DNA of 64,000 nucleotides from Mediterraneibacter hominis (GCF_014287475.1 NZ_JACOPF010000001.1:1674001-1738000); one strand, 5' to 3'. Counted from the first letter of the stretch, positions 51,631 to 61,566 are shown. Notes: a model not told the origin generated them from the letters alone. A program made the numbers and translations.

Positions 51631-53052
51631 ATGTATGATGTAAACTCAAAACACGCAGAGGACTTTATCAACCACGAAGAAATCTTAGAGACTCTCGCCT
51701 ATGCCGACGAAAACAGGCACAATTCCGTCCTAATTGACTCCCTGATTGAAAAGGCGAAAAAACGAAAAGGGCTTTCCCACAGGGAGGCTTCTGTCCTGCT
51801 CGCCTGTGACCTGGAGGAAAAAAATCAGGAAATCTTTAAACTGGCTGAACAGATTAAGAAAGATTTCTATGGTAACCGGATCGTTATGTTCGCCCCGCTT
51901 TATCTTTCTAACTACTGCGTCAATGGATGTACCTACTGTCCATATCATGCTAAAAACAAGCACATTGCCAGAAAACAACTGACGCAGGAGGAAATCCGCC
52001 GTGAGGTCATTGCACTCCAGGATATGGGGCATAAACGTCTCGCTCTTGAAGCAGGAGAAGATCCTGTACGTAATACAATGGAATACTATCTGGACTGTAT
52101 CAACACCATCTACAGTATCAAACACAAAAACGGAGCCATCCGCAGGGTCAACATCAACATTGCTGCAACCACAGTGGACAATTACCGCCTTTTAAAAGAA
52201 GCGGGAATCGGCACCTACATTTTGTTCCAGGAGACATATCACAAGGAAAGCTACTTAAACCTCCATCCCACCGGGCCCAAACATGACTATGATTACCATA
52301 CAGAAGCAATGGATCGCGCAATGGAAGGCGGAATTGACGATGTAGGAGTGGGAGTTTTATTTGGACTGGATAAATACCGCTATGAATTTGCCGGACTTTT
52401 GATGCACGCAGAGCATTTAGAGGCGGCTTTCGGGGTAGGGCCTCATACAATCAGTGTTCCGCGCCTGCGTGACGCAGACGACATTGATTCTTCGGAATTT
52501 AAAAACGGCATCGATGACGACACATTCGCGAAGTTAGTTGCCTGTATCCGCATCGCAGTTCCCTATACCGGCATGATCATTTCTACCCGTGAAAGCCAGA
52601 AAACAAGAGAGCGTGTCCTCCACCTCGGTATTTCCCAGATAAGCGGCGGTTCCCGCACCAGCGTGGGCGGCTACTGCGAACCGGAACCAGATGCCAAAAA
52701 GTCCGAACAATTCGATGTTATTGATACAAGAACTCTCGATGAAGTGGTCTGTTGGCTAATGGAAATGGGATATATTCCCAGCTTCTGCACCGCCTGCTAC
52801 CGCGAAGGAAGAACCGGCGATCGTTTCATGTCTCTGTGTAAAAGCGGGCAGATCCAGAACTGCTGCCATCCGAACGCATTGATGACCTTAAAGGAATATC
52901 TGACAGACTATGCCTCACCGAAAACAAAGGCAATTGGAGACAAGCTGATTGAAAAAGAAGTATTAAACGTTCCCAACGAAAAGGCACGCGCTGTCGTACT
53001 GGAAAATTTGAGGCTGATTGAACAAGATAACCGCAGGGATTTCCGCTTTTAA
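51631..53052 (+). CDS. hydG: [FeFe]-hydrogenase H-cluster radical SAM maturase HydG
   Basis: This 473-residue radical SAM tyrosine lyase begins MYDVNSKHAEDFINHEEILE. Its SAM cluster motif is CVNGCTYCPYH. The C-terminal auxiliary cluster region is CTACYREGRTGDRFMSLC, followed by CCHPNALMTLKEYL. It splits tyrosine to make CO and cyanide ligands on an Fe(cysteine) complex. The start was chosen at the ATG eight bases after GGAGG; a longer frame overlaps hydE in another frame. Confidence 0.96.
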   Translation: MYDVNSKHAEDFINHEEILETLAYADENRHNSVLIDSLIEKAKKRKGLSHREASVLLACDLEEKNQEIFKLAEQIKKDFYGNRIVMFAPLYLSNYCVNGCTYCPYHAKNKHIARKQLTQEEIRREVIALQDMGHKRLALEAGEDPVRNTMEYYLDCINTIYSIKHKNGAIRRVNINIAATTVDNYRLLKEAGIGTYILFQETYHKESYLNLHPTGPKHDYDYHTEAMDRAMEGGIDDVGVGVLFGLDKYRYEFAGLLMHAEHLEAAFGVGPHTISVPRLRDADDIDSSEFKNGIDDDTFAKLVACIRIAVPYTGMIISTRESQKTRERVLHLGISQISGGSRTSVGGYCEPEPDAKKSEQFDVIDTRTLDEVVCWLMEMGYIPSFCTACYREGRTGDRFMSLCKSGQIQNCCHPNALMTLKEYLTDYASPKTKAIGDKLIEKEVLNVPNEKARAVVLENLRLIEQDNRRDFRF

Positions 53053-53120
53053 TCCTTGTATGTCTTTTAAATATTGCAAAACAAGAACTGTTCTTACAAA
53101 GCCAAGAGAGGAGAAATATT

Positions 53121-54314
53121 ATGAGCCTTAACGCAGTACCTTCATCAAACCGCCTGCATATCGGGATTTTCGGCAAAAGAAATGCCGGAAAATCCAGCAT
53201 TATCAATGCAGTTACCGGACAAAATCTGGCGATTGTCTCGGATGTACAGGGAACCACCACAGATCCCGTATTAAAATCCATGGAGCTTCTGCCCCTGGGG
53301 CCAGTCGTCCTCATCGACACCCCGGGGCTTGACGACGAGGGGGAACTGGGAGCTATGCGGATTCAAAAAGCAGTCCAGATGTTGAACAAAACAGATATTG
53401 CTCTCCTCGTTGTGGATGGAAGAACTGGAATCACCGATAAAGACAGGGAGATTCTAAATAAAATTCAAGAGAAAAACATTCCCTTTGTCATCGTCTATAA
53501 TAAATGTGATTTAGTCCGTCCCCCATACACTGATACACAAAACAGTGTATGGGTAAGCGCGGCTACAGGAGAAAATATAGATACGCTAAAAAAGCGAATC
53601 GCAGATTGTGTACCGAAAGAAAAGCAGGAGAAAAAAATCGCAGGCGACTTGATTGCTCCCGGAGATTTTGTCGTCCTTGTCATTCCCATTGACTCCGCCG
53701 CGCCCAAAGGCCGTCTGATTTTGCCCCAGCAGCAGACGATACGGGATCTTCTGGATTCCGGCGCAGCCGTAGTTGCCGTACAGGATACAGAGTTAAAAGA
53801 AACTCTCCATCAGCTGAAAAAAACACCTGCTCTTGTAATCACAGACAGCCAGGTGTTTGAAAAAGTTGCCGCTGACACCCCCTTCGAGATTCCCCTTACT
53901 TCCTTTTCTATCCTGTTCGCCAGATATAAAGGGAATCTGCAGACTTTAACAGAAGGCGCCCTCATGCTGGATCTACTTAATGACAATGACACGATTCTTA
54001 TTTCCGAGGGCTGCACCCATCACAGGCAGTGCGAGGACATTGGAACCGTCAAACTGCCAAAGTGGATTTTAACCCACAGCGGAAAAAATATCCATTTTTC
54101 CTTCACCAGCGGAACGGAATTCCCCACTGATTTATCTCCTTATCGGTTGATTGTTCACTGCGGAGGCTGTATGCTGAACGACCGCGAAATGCAATACCGC
54201 CTGTCCTGTGCGAAAGATCAGGGAATTCCCATCACCAATTATGGAACCGCAATCGCACACATGAAAGGGATTTTAAAACGAAGTACGGCTGTATTTTCTA
54301 ACGCGAAGGCATAA
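53121..54314 (+). CDS. hydF: [FeFe]-hydrogenase H-cluster maturation GTPase HydF
   Basis: This 397-residue scaffold protein has an N-terminal GTPase domain (P-loop GKRNAGKSSI, G2 VQGTTTDP, G3 DTPGLDDEGE, G4 YNKCDL). The C-terminal iron-sulfur region has cluster ligands in EGCTHHRQCEDIG and HCGGCMLNDREMQ. It assembles and delivers the diiron subcluster to the hydrogenase. It ends 17 bp into the convergent AIM24 gene. Confidence 0.96.
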   Translation: MSLNAVPSSNRLHIGIFGKRNAGKSSIINAVTGQNLAIVSDVQGTTTDPVLKSMELLPLGPVVLIDTPGLDDEGELGAMRIQKAVQMLNKTDIALLVVDGRTGITDKDREILNKIQEKNIPFVIVYNKCDLVRPPYTDTQNSVWVSAATGENIDTLKKRIADCVPKEKQEKKIAGDLIAPGDFVVLVIPIDSAAPKGRLILPQQQTIRDLLDSGAAVVAVQDTELKETLHQLKKTPALVITDSQVFEKVAADTPFEIPLTSFSILFARYKGNLQTLTEGALMLDLLNDNDTILISEGCTHHRQCEDIGTVKLPKWILTHSGKNIHFSFTSGTEFPTDLSPYRLIVHCGGCMLNDREMQYRLSCAKDQGIPITNYGTAIAHMKGILKRSTAVFSNAKA

Positions 54315-54975
54315 ATTTTAAAATTTCTCCCGCGACATTCGACATCGGCATTGTCTGAAGCCAGATATGGCCAGGTCCGGTTACAATCGTATTGAATACA
54401 CCCTCCCCGCCGAACACAATATTCTTTAGCCCCGGCACAGTCTGAACATCCATCATACAGGAGCTTTCCATCGCTGCCAGATACCCGGTATCGACCACGA
54501 TTTGCTGTCCGGGCTGTAGATCATATTCTACGATATGTCCGTCAAATTCCAGAAACACCATGCCTCTGCCGGAAAGCTTCTGCATGATAAATCCCTCGCC
54601 GCCGAAAATGCCGCTTCCTAGTTTTTTCTGAAAATATACAGAAAGCTCTACTTCTGCCTCGGAGGCAAGGAAGGCGGATTTCTGAACAATCAATTCCTTT
54701 CCGGGAAGAATTTCATAAGGTATGATTTTCCCTGGAAAGCTGGAGGCAAATGCAATCATCCCATTCCCGCCCTCTGCAGTATAGACATTCTGAAAAAAGG
54801 AATCCCCTGCAAACATTCTCCCAAATGCTTTGCCAAATCCCCCGTTTGAGGTTGTCTCCATTCTCATATTCGGAGACATCCAGCACATAGAGCCTTTCTC
54901 TGTGAGCATCTGCTCGCCTCTGTCCAGATAGCAGACGACCGCCGGCAGTGTTTCCCCCTTTATTTCATACTTCAT
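54298..54975 (-). CDS. AIM24/TIGR00266 family protein
   Basis: This protein of 225 residues belongs to the AIM24 (DUF124) family of beta-rich trimeric barrels. It begins MKYEIKGETLPAVVCYLDRG, with EKGSMCWMSPNMRMETTSNG, SFPGKIIPYEILPGK, and GRGMVFLEFDGHIVEYDLQP and FGGEGVFNTIVTGPG later. The molecular role is unknown. The start was chosen at the ATG eight bases after GAGGAGG. Its 3' end overlaps the end of hydF on the opposite strand by 17 bp. Confidence 0.9.
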   Translation of the reverse strand: MKYEIKGETLPAVVCYLDRGEQMLTEKGSMCWMSPNMRMETTSNGGFGKAFGRMFAGDSFFQNVYTAEGGNGMIAFASSFPGKIIPYEILPGKELIVQKSAFLASEAEVELSVYFQKKLGSGIFGGEGFIMQKLSGRGMVFLEFDGHIVEYDLQPGQQIVVDTGYLAAMESSCMMDVQTVPGLKNIVFGGEGVFNTIVTGPGHIWLQTMPMSNVAGEILKFMPSR

Positions 54976-55063
54976 CCTTTGTACCTCCTCTTTGCCATTC
55001 CCATACCGTTTCACACTCTATTTCCATTATACTGTATTTTTTCTGATGTGTCTTACTATTTTC

Positions 55064-56014
55064 TTACTTATACAGCATAGGCCCCGCCTCTATCATTCCA
55101 TAGATAAAAAGATACACACCTGAAACAAATAGAATACCGGAGACTGCAATCAATGAAATCACAACACCTGGTTTTTTCCGCGGAAACAATGTGTCACGAT
55201 AGCCTTCTGTCTGGCTGTGCAGCAAATAATTGCCGATATAAAGGCAGGCCGGAGCTGCGGCTGACAGAATCACCGACAATCCTATGCTTGCCAGCGGAAT
55301 TTCCTGCATCTCAAGCCCATAGCTGCTCTGCGCCATATACCGGTATATATCTCCTAAAGCGGCAATCACTACAACAGAAGACATATTATTGATAAAATGA
55401 TACAGACAACTATAAAACAGATTTCCTGTCTCCAGGAAAATAAATCCAAGTGCAATGCCGCCCAGAGTCGTCGGCAGGAATTTAGCCAGACTGCCGTGAA
55501 ACAGTCCAAATATGATACCGCTGATGAGAAGAATCACCCACTTATTTTTCAGAGGACGCAGACTGTTGACAAACACACCCCGAAATAACACTTCCTCGCA
55601 AATTGCAGGAGATACCGCTAAGATCAATGTCAGCAGGACTACCGGTGTGCCCGCATATCCAAGTGCTGTCTCAACCCCTGACTCAAAATATACTGCTGGG
55701 AAAAACAACTGTAATATCAGCGTAGTGACAGAGAGTACCAGCATCATCCCCATCCACATAATAACAACCCCTGCTATAGCTGTAAAAGACGGCTTTCGGA
55801 AAGGGAACACTTCTTTTAAGTTTCCTTTCCATATCCAGACCGCAGCCACAGACAGAATGAAAAAACCTGCTTCTCCTAAAATACTTCCCATTCTTCCCAA
55901 TTGTCCTACGATTTTCGGGGCAATCAAAAACAGGTATATGGCCGCCACAAGAATAACCAGAAAGCCCTGCCAGGGCCGCAGTGTCCTGTATTCCCTTTTC
56001 TTTTCCTTTTCCAA
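55064..56014 (-). CDS. CPBP family intramembrane metalloprotease
   Basis: This 316-residue integral membrane protein has eight or so hydrophobic segments. The CPBP/Abi motif EExxxR is in AICEEVLFRGVFVNS near residue 137, and a second motif His is in FGLFHGSLAKFLP. The family includes Rce1-like proteases and bacteriocin self-immunity proteins. The start is TTG at 56014, seven bases after AAGGGG. It stands alone; its substrate is unknown. Confidence 0.9.
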   Translation of the reverse strand: MEKEKKREYRTLRPWQGFLVILVAAIYLFLIAPKIVGQLGRMGSILGEAGFFILSVAAVWIWKGNLKEVFPFRKPSFTAIAGVVIMWMGMMLVLSVTTLILQLFFPAVYFESGVETALGYAGTPVVLLTLILAVSPAICEEVLFRGVFVNSLRPLKNKWVILLISGIIFGLFHGSLAKFLPTTLGGIALGFIFLETGNLFYSCLYHFINNMSSVVVIAALGDIYRYMAQSSYGLEMQEIPLASIGLSVILSAAAPACLYIGNYLLHSQTEGYRDTLFPRKKPGVVISLIAVSGILFVSGVYLFIYGMIEAGPMLYK

Positions 56015-56104
56015 TTCTGTTCCCCTTTCTTTTTACACCTTATCAGGCGAACTCCGCTATCCTGAAAGGATTGTATTACAATATCATTTTCCTGATTATA
56101 ACAC

Positions 56105-56153
56105 AACTGGCTTTGCAGTGTCTAAAGGTTCTTTTACACTGCAAAGCCAGTTT
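56105..56153. terminator. Intergenic hairpin after the histidine kinase gene
   Basis: Arms AACTGGCTTTGCAGTGT (56105-56121) and ACACTGCAAAGCCAGTTT (56136-56153) are complementary over 16 positions. It lies between the kinase stop and the CPBP gene. The T-tract on the minus strand is weak, so termination is likely but not certain. Confidence 0.65.
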
Positions 56154-56154
56154 C

Positions 56155-58314
56155 TTAGTTCTCCTCTGTTTCTTCTATATTATTTTTAGGAAATACGATT
56201 TCTGCTTTGAACAAGTCTGCTTCTGTCTCAATCTTTAACTCCCCGTGCTGTAATTCTGTAAAGCTCTTTGCAATCGCCAGCCCCAAACCGGATCCTTCCG
56301 TATTTCTGGAAGAATCTCCCCGGACAAATCTGTCCGTAATCTCTTCTACATTAAAGTCAAGCTCCGCGGCAGAGACATTTTTCATAAAAATATGCACCCG
56401 GGAATCTGTCTCTGTCATTTCAATATATACCCGTGTATGAGGCAACGCATATTTAGTGATATTGACAATCAGGTTTTCAAATACTCTGTATGTTTTCTGA
56501 CTGTCCAGATTCAGAACAATCTTATGATCCGGCAGCTTCCAGCGAAATTCCAGATTCGCTTCCTTGATTTTGCTGTCATTTTCCAGACCGACCTGCTTGA
56601 GCAAATCTACAATATCTACTTTCATATAGTGCATAATCACATTTTTACTCGCCGCCTTACTAATCTCGAACAAATCCTCTATCAGAACTTTTAAACGGAG
56701 AGATTTTCTCTCCAGTACATCAATATATTCCCTTCTTTTCTCTTCGTCTTTTTCTGTTTTCAACAGATCTGTATACGTAATGATCGCCGTCAGCGGTGTT
56801 TTTAAGTCATGCGATACATTCGTCACCAGCTCTGTCTTCATTCGCTCGCTCTTTACCTCTTTTTCTACTGCTTTTTTAAATCCTGCCTGGATTTTTTTTA
56901 ATTCGTTCTGTATCGGATTAAACAAACCGATGTCCCCTTCTATCGGAGTATCCAGATCACCGTCTGCAAGCTGGTTTGTAGATTTTAACAATAATTTGTA
57001 TTTATCCTGCAAATCACGAAAATACTTCCGCAAAAAGAAGAACAGTATAATTGAGTAGACCAGAAGTGCGAAAAGCCCGAAAAACCACATACTGCATATA
57101 ATCGCAAGAACAATAAAATTAATTCCGATAATTTTAAAAACAGTCCGGTTCGTTTTATCTTGAAAATCCAGATGCAGCAGGGTATCATACTGCTTTGCCG
57201 CAAATTTACCTGTCCGCCTGCATACCTTGCCGATTCCGCTTCCGATTTTCTTCCCAACGTTTCCTCCGCCCGTCTTTAACCAGCGTATCACGCGCGCTGT
57301 CAGTGTCCTTTTCACAAAATATTCCTTCTTCATAGTAAATACAGCCCTCAGACAGGTAAAACCCCAATATACAACTACATAGAAGAAAAGCCACATGACA
57401 AAGTTAATCAATATACCAAACATCTCATTTGCCGGACTGTTCTGCCCTGGAACAAGCAATGGCAAATCTCTGTTTATTGTTGCCATCACTACAGATGCTG
57501 GAAAATAGACCAGTCCGTACAGAAGCATCCATAGAATAAGCAAAACGATCTCCAGAGGAACACGAAATACCGCTGCACTCCCTATGTCTAATTTTTTCCA
57601 AAGCGGAAGAAGCAATGCCGCCGCGCCAGCGAACATGGTAAATACCAGCATAAATGTCATCAGCCGGCTGTAGCCGATTACTCCATAAGCGGATATATGC
57701 TGTATACTGCTGGAAGCATTCACATATGCGTTTAAATTTTCTTCCGTCATGCCGTAGATAATCGTCACGTCCTGCGGGGTAGAAATCTCGCTCCAATAAG
57801 AAAGCTGCGTATTTTCCATTTCTTTTAGGTAGCTTCTCTGCGCATAATACTGCGTTCGTTCATCTACCTCTCTTCCACTTACACTGATGTCGGAAAGATC
57901 TCCGTCCTCCTGAAACGTAAATTCCGTCCGAAAAGCATACTCTGTTTCCTTTGCAATCAGTTTTTTTGCCGTATCTTCTGAAAGGTTTTCTATCAGGGGA
58001 TTTCCTTCGTTATCGAATACTCCACAGTCCATATATTTGCGGAGCAATAGGAATCCACTCTCTGTATAGTCGGACAGGATATCCGCTTTGTCCGTCTCAT
58101 TCGAATATTCATTATAAAGAAAATAAATCCCCTCACATAAATCATCTGCAACTCCATAATAGGCTTCTCTTGTGATGTAACGTTCGGAAGATACTTCTTC
58201 CATATCCTCAGCCACAAGCCGGTATGTGGACAATATTCCCGCAGAACACAAGGCTGCTACAATAAGCATCGCAAGAATCCCCCAGCTATATTTGCTTTTC
58301 AATTTTGTATCCAA
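56155..58314 (-). CDS. Membrane sensor histidine kinase
   Basis: This 719-residue kinase has an N-terminal membrane segment, an extracellular region of about 170 residues, a cluster of further membrane segments (about 215-420), then dimerisation domain TNVSHDLKTPLTAI with phospho-acceptor His502 and an ATPase domain (FENLIVNITKYAL, GSGLGLAIAKS). It partners the response regulator encoded just upstream. The apparent start is a TTG that overlaps the regulator gene by 29 bp; another TTG four codons on is possible. The signal sensed is unknown. Confidence 0.9.
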   Translation of the reverse strand: MDTKLKSKYSWGILAMLIVAALCSAGILSTYRLVAEDMEEVSSERYITREAYYGVADDLCEGIYFLYNEYSNETDKADILSDYTESGFLLLRKYMDCGVFDNEGNPLIENLSEDTAKKLIAKETEYAFRTEFTFQEDGDLSDISVSGREVDERTQYYAQRSYLKEMENTQLSYWSEISTPQDVTIIYGMTEENLNAYVNASSSIQHISAYGVIGYSRLMTFMLVFTMFAGAAALLLPLWKKLDIGSAAVFRVPLEIVLLILWMLLYGLVYFPASVVMATINRDLPLLVPGQNSPANEMFGILINFVMWLFFYVVVYWGFTCLRAVFTMKKEYFVKRTLTARVIRWLKTGGGNVGKKIGSGIGKVCRRTGKFAAKQYDTLLHLDFQDKTNRTVFKIIGINFIVLAIICSMWFFGLFALLVYSIILFFFLRKYFRDLQDKYKLLLKSTNQLADGDLDTPIEGDIGLFNPIQNELKKIQAGFKKAVEKEVKSERMKTELVTNVSHDLKTPLTAIITYTDLLKTEKDEEKRREYIDVLERKSLRLKVLIEDLFEISKAASKNVIMHYMKVDIVDLLKQVGLENDSKIKEANLEFRWKLPDHKIVLNLDSQKTYRVFENLIVNITKYALPHTRVYIEMTETDSRVHIFMKNVSAAELDFNVEEITDRFVRGDSSRNTEGSGLGLAIAKSFTELQHGELKIETEADLFKAEIVFPKNNIEETEEN

Positions 58315-58984
58315 CGCCCCACACCACCTTTAAATATTTTGGATTTTTTGGATCAATCTCTATTTTCTCACGGATATTACGCACATGCACCATAATCGTA
58401 TCTGTGTTAATCGCCTTCTCCTGCCATACTCTTTCATAAATCTCTTCTGCTGAAAATACTCTTCCTGGATTTTTTGCAAGCAGCAGCAGAATTTTATACT
58501 CAATCGGTGTCAGCTTCACTTGGTTGCCGTCTACAGACACCTCCACTGTATCCTCATTAATTTCCAGTCCGCCGATCACATGGACATTTTCTTTGGGTGT
58601 CAGCTTCTCCATAAATTTCCTGTACCGTCTCAGTTGGGAATTTACACGCGCCATCAGTTCCATCGGCGTAAACGGCTTTGTCACATAATCATCTGCGCCC
58701 AGGTTTAAACCGGTTATCTTATCTACCTCCTCTGATTTAGCGGAAAGCATAATCACTGGAAAATCATACTTTTCCCGCAGCTTCATTGTCATATGGATAC
58801 CGTCCATTCGAGGCATCATAATATCCACAATCGCCAGATGGATCTCCTCTCTTTCCAAAATCTCAAGCCCTTCTATTCCATCTGCTGCCTGAAACACTTC
58901 ATATCCCTGACTTTTTAAATATATCTGAATCCCTTCCCTTATTTCCTTGTCATCCTCCACAATCAAGATATGGTTTGTCTTCAT
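58286..58984 (-). CDS. OmpR-type response regulator
   Basis: This 232-residue regulator has a receiver domain with Asp54 in LAIVDIMMPRMDG and the conserved Lys in DYVTKPFTPMEL. A C-terminal winged helix follows (VKLTPIEYKILLLLAKNPGR, ending WGVGYKIEKQI). It is activated by the kinase whose gene overlaps its 3' end. Confidence 0.95.
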   Translation of the reverse strand: MKTNHILIVEDDKEIREGIQIYLKSQGYEVFQAADGIEGLEILEREEIHLAIVDIMMPRMDGIHMTMKLREKYDFPVIMLSAKSEEVDKITGLNLGADDYVTKPFTPMELMARVNSQLRRYRKFMEKLTPKENVHVIGGLEINEDTVEVSVDGNQVKLTPIEYKILLLLAKNPGRVFSAEEIYERVWQEKAINTDTIMVHVRNIREKIEIDPKNPKYLKVVWGVGYKIEKQI

Positions 58985-59012
58985 GTTATCCTCCTCATGC
59001 TATTGTCTGTCA

Positions 59013-59642
59013 TCAAAATTCCTTTACCAGTATACCACATTCCTGCTGTTTGGCATCTACAGGAAGCACAGGAATCTGATTCTTTTTTACAATCCCATAA
59101 TCCTGCACATGTACTTTCACAGTCGTAAAAGGAAGCGGAATCACGTATTTATCCCACCTGTGACTTAGACGGATACAGGAAGAATAGGACACACTGATAC
59201 CGACAAACTCTTCTTCTGCCTGTTCTGACAGATAAAACGCCAGCTTTTTCGGTTCATGTCTGGGGCCAAGCGGCCCATCCAGCGCAACAGCGAGAGAACG
59301 TGTTTTTTCATAGGAATCCTGCAAAATCTTTTTTAATTCCCGAAATGCCCGCAATCCGTCCGGCACTCTAAGCGCACTTCCTCCACACCTGCCTATCATA
59401 TGTTCAATATAGTTTCCCCGCGTATCTGCCGTTACAATCACATCTACCGGATTTGTTTTATGTGCCAGTGTTTCCAACACCAGATTCATAAAGAAACTGT
59501 CCTCATGCCAGAAACCAAAAATCTGGCTCGCACCGTACTGCGTATCTTCCTGCCATTGTATGGTTACTGTTTTCTTAAGAAGTAACAAATATCCTGTAAA
59601 AATATGCTGCAGCATCCACTGCCCTGCTTTCTTCATTCTCAT
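59013..59642 (-). CDS. DUF374-like lysophospholipid acyltransferase
   Basis: This 209-residue protein has an N-terminal hydrophobic segment. A FGFWHEDSFFM block aligns with the HxxxxD-type motif of DUF374 acyltransferases, and a DGPLGPRHEPKK block resembles the family's DGPRGP signature. A lipid acyl transfer at the membrane is inferred. It overlaps the upstream glycosyltransferase gene by 4 bp, so it may act in glycolipid synthesis. Confidence 0.75.
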   Translation of the reverse strand: MRMKKAGQWMLQHIFTGYLLLLKKTVTIQWQEDTQYGASQIFGFWHEDSFFMNLVLETLAHKTNPVDVIVTADTRGNYIEHMIGRCGGSALRVPDGLRAFRELKKILQDSYEKTRSLAVALDGPLGPRHEPKKLAFYLSEQAEEEFVGISVSYSSCIRLSHRWDKYVIPLPFTTVKVHVQDYGIVKKNQIPVLPVDAKQQECGILVKEF

Positions 59643-60907
59643 GCTCTGCTGCCTCTCCTTTCCCTGTATGACCAGCCTTCCTCCAGTTTTCTTCTGGCGT
59701 TAAGTTCCTCCTGCTTCCTTAGAATACATTGAACATACAAGCTTTCTTCGTGCAGGGCGATCTGCTCTGCACGGTATGCCTGTGCCGAAATCAACGCCTG
59801 CCTTTTCAAGCTCTCATGCTGCCTGGGGTTTAATGCCAGCACTGCTTTTTCTGCCCACTGTTCTATATTTTCCCCAGTCCTAAATCCGTTCTTTCCATCG
59901 TGTACAATGTCATCCACACCGACCGCCTTCACCGCGATAACCGGTGTTCCTGCCGCAAGAGCCTCTGCCAGCACAATCCCTTGTGTTTCCGATTTTGATG
60001 CAAATAAAAACAAATCACATGCCTGTAGATAATACTGTATTTCTTCGTTGGGAATACTGCCGGTAAACACCACTTCCTTACGTATTCCAAGCTCTTCTGC
60101 CTTCTTCTCTAGTTTTTTTCTCTGACTTCCTTCTCCAATAAACAATACTTTAAACTTCGCTCCGAGTCTCTTTTTTATTTCCGCAATTCCTTGCAGCAGA
60201 AAGAACGGATTCTTCTCTTTTTCCAAACGTGATACTGTACACAATACATAGTCTCTTCCCTCTGCATACTGTCTGCGTATACTCTGTGCACGTGCGGCGT
60301 CCTGTATATAAAAGCTTTCCTTCAGCCCGGTTGGAAGCACCTCTGTCGGTGTCCATGTACCGTTCGACTGCATCTGCTGTTTCATTCCTTCAGAAGGTGC
60401 AAACACCATATCGCACTGATTCGTAAACCAGCGCATATACCCAGGCACTACTTTCTCTTTTAGATAAGAAACTATCTTTTTCTTTAACAGCGGACTGTTC
60501 TCTTCTATCTGAAAGCTGCGTATATAATGCAGATAATCCTCATATCTGGTATGCCATGTATAGATCACAGGGATCTGGTATTTTTTCCCTAAGTATAAGG
60601 CACACGGCCCGGTAAACATAGGGTGGTGTACATGAATCAGGTCGAAACTTTCTCTCTGGAACAAATCTGCCGCCTCTTTGATGTAGATTCCCGGATATAC
60701 CATTCCATTTTCCATCTTGCGCTTCATTGTATGAAACCGCAGAATCCGTTCTGGCGTGCTGCTGTCGTCTGTATGTCCCTCATATATGGGAGCCAGTACA
60801 GTCACTTCATGTCCCCGTTTTACAAGCTCCTGTGCCTGACGTTCCACAGAAACCGGAACACCTCCTACAAAGGGTTTATAATTGTTTGTAAGCATTGCTA
60901 TTTTCAT
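59639..60907 (-). CDS. GT4 family glycosyltransferase
   Basis: This 422-residue GT-B glycosyltransferase begins MKIAMLTNNYKPFVGGVPVS, with the C-terminal nucleotide-sugar site and the GT4 EX7E pattern in SETQGIVLAEALAAGTPVIA. It resembles diacylglycerol glucosyltransferases and other GT4 enzymes that use a UDP-sugar. The start was set at the ATG seven bases after GAGGGGG. The overlap with a DUF374 acyltransferase gene and the adjacent DedA gene suggests membrane glycolipid synthesis, as inference. Confidence 0.88.
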   Translation of the reverse strand: MKIAMLTNNYKPFVGGVPVSVERQAQELVKRGHEVTVLAPIYEGHTDDSSTPERILRFHTMKRKMENGMVYPGIYIKEAADLFQRESFDLIHVHHPMFTGPCALYLGKKYQIPVIYTWHTRYEDYLHYIRSFQIEENSPLLKKKIVSYLKEKVVPGYMRWFTNQCDMVFAPSEGMKQQMQSNGTWTPTEVLPTGLKESFYIQDAARAQSIRRQYAEGRDYVLCTVSRLEKEKNPFFLLQGIAEIKKRLGAKFKVLFIGEGSQRKKLEKKAEELGIRKEVVFTGSIPNEEIQYYLQACDLFLFASKSETQGIVLAEALAAGTPVIAVKAVGVDDIVHDGKNGFRTGENIEQWAEKAVLALNPRQHESLKRQALISAQAYRAEQIALHEESLYVQCILRKQEELNARRKLEEGWSYRERRGSRA

Positions 60908-60920
60908 GTCTGTCCCCCTC

Positions 60921-61430
60921 TTATGATAAAAACTGGATTGCTGCTTCTCCAAAAAAATATCCTGCGCCGACAAATACCAGATTCCAGATAAAAATACCGA
61001 GCGCAGAGCTAACTGTATATTTCACAAATTCCATCTGTACCATTCCTGCCGGAATTGAAATAATAGTTCTTACCATCGGAAGCAGCTTGCTTATAAAGAC
61101 TCCTTTTGGACCTTTTTCTCTAAGCAGCTCCATCTTTTCTTCAATAACTGCCTTATGTTTTGGAAACTTTCGGAAATAAAAGCCCATTACTTTCGGCCCT
61201 CCAAGCCTTCCGAGCAGATACAAAAGCCAGCTTCCTGTAAGTCCTGCCGCTACAGTCAGCACCATCACAAGTGGAAAACTGATTTCTCCCTTCGCTGCCC
61301 AGATACCGGCAAGAGGCATAATCAGGCCCGCCGGAAAACCTGGAAGGTTCAAATATTCCAATAAAACAATCAAGTAAATAAAAAAGGCCCCATATTCAAG
61401 AAAATAATTCGTCAATGTCTGGATATTCAT
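60921..61430 (-). CDS. DedA family membrane protein
   Basis: This 169-residue protein of the DedA/SNARE-associated family has membrane segments near residues 10-60 and 130-165. Family motifs are EYLNLPGFPAGLIMPLAGI, GSWLLYLLGRLGG and FISKLLPMVRTIISIPAGM. Members help flip undecaprenyl phosphate or phospholipids. The ribosome site AAAGGAGG is inside an RNA hairpin. It precedes the glycosyltransferase gene by 13 bp. Confidence 0.92.
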   Translation of the reverse strand: MNIQTLTNYFLEYGAFFIYLIVLLEYLNLPGFPAGLIMPLAGIWAAKGEISFPLVMVLTVAAGLTGSWLLYLLGRLGGPKVMGFYFRKFPKHKAVIEEKMELLREKGPKGVFISKLLPMVRTIISIPAGMVQMEFVKYTVSSALGIFIWNLVFVGAGYFFGEAAIQFLS

Positions 61431-61438
61431 AAGATAAG

Positions 61439-61482
61439 CCTCCTTTAACTATTTACAGAATATCCTGTAATTCTAAAGGAGG
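61439..61482 (-). promoter_or_regulatory. Hairpin that sequesters the dedA ribosome site
   Basis: CCTCCTTTA (complement of 61474-61482) pairs with TAAAGGAGG, the dedA Shine-Dalgarno (complement of 61439-61447), in a 9-bp stem with an inner TTACAG/CTGTAA stem. Pairing would mask the ribosome site, and the absence of a T-tract argues against termination. Confidence 0.6.
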
Positions 61483-61566
61483 CCGTTATAAGATTTTAAA
61501 GAATTTCTTAAGAATAAAAAAAGAATGTGCTTCACCTAGAATAAACTGATATGTTCCCTTATTTTT

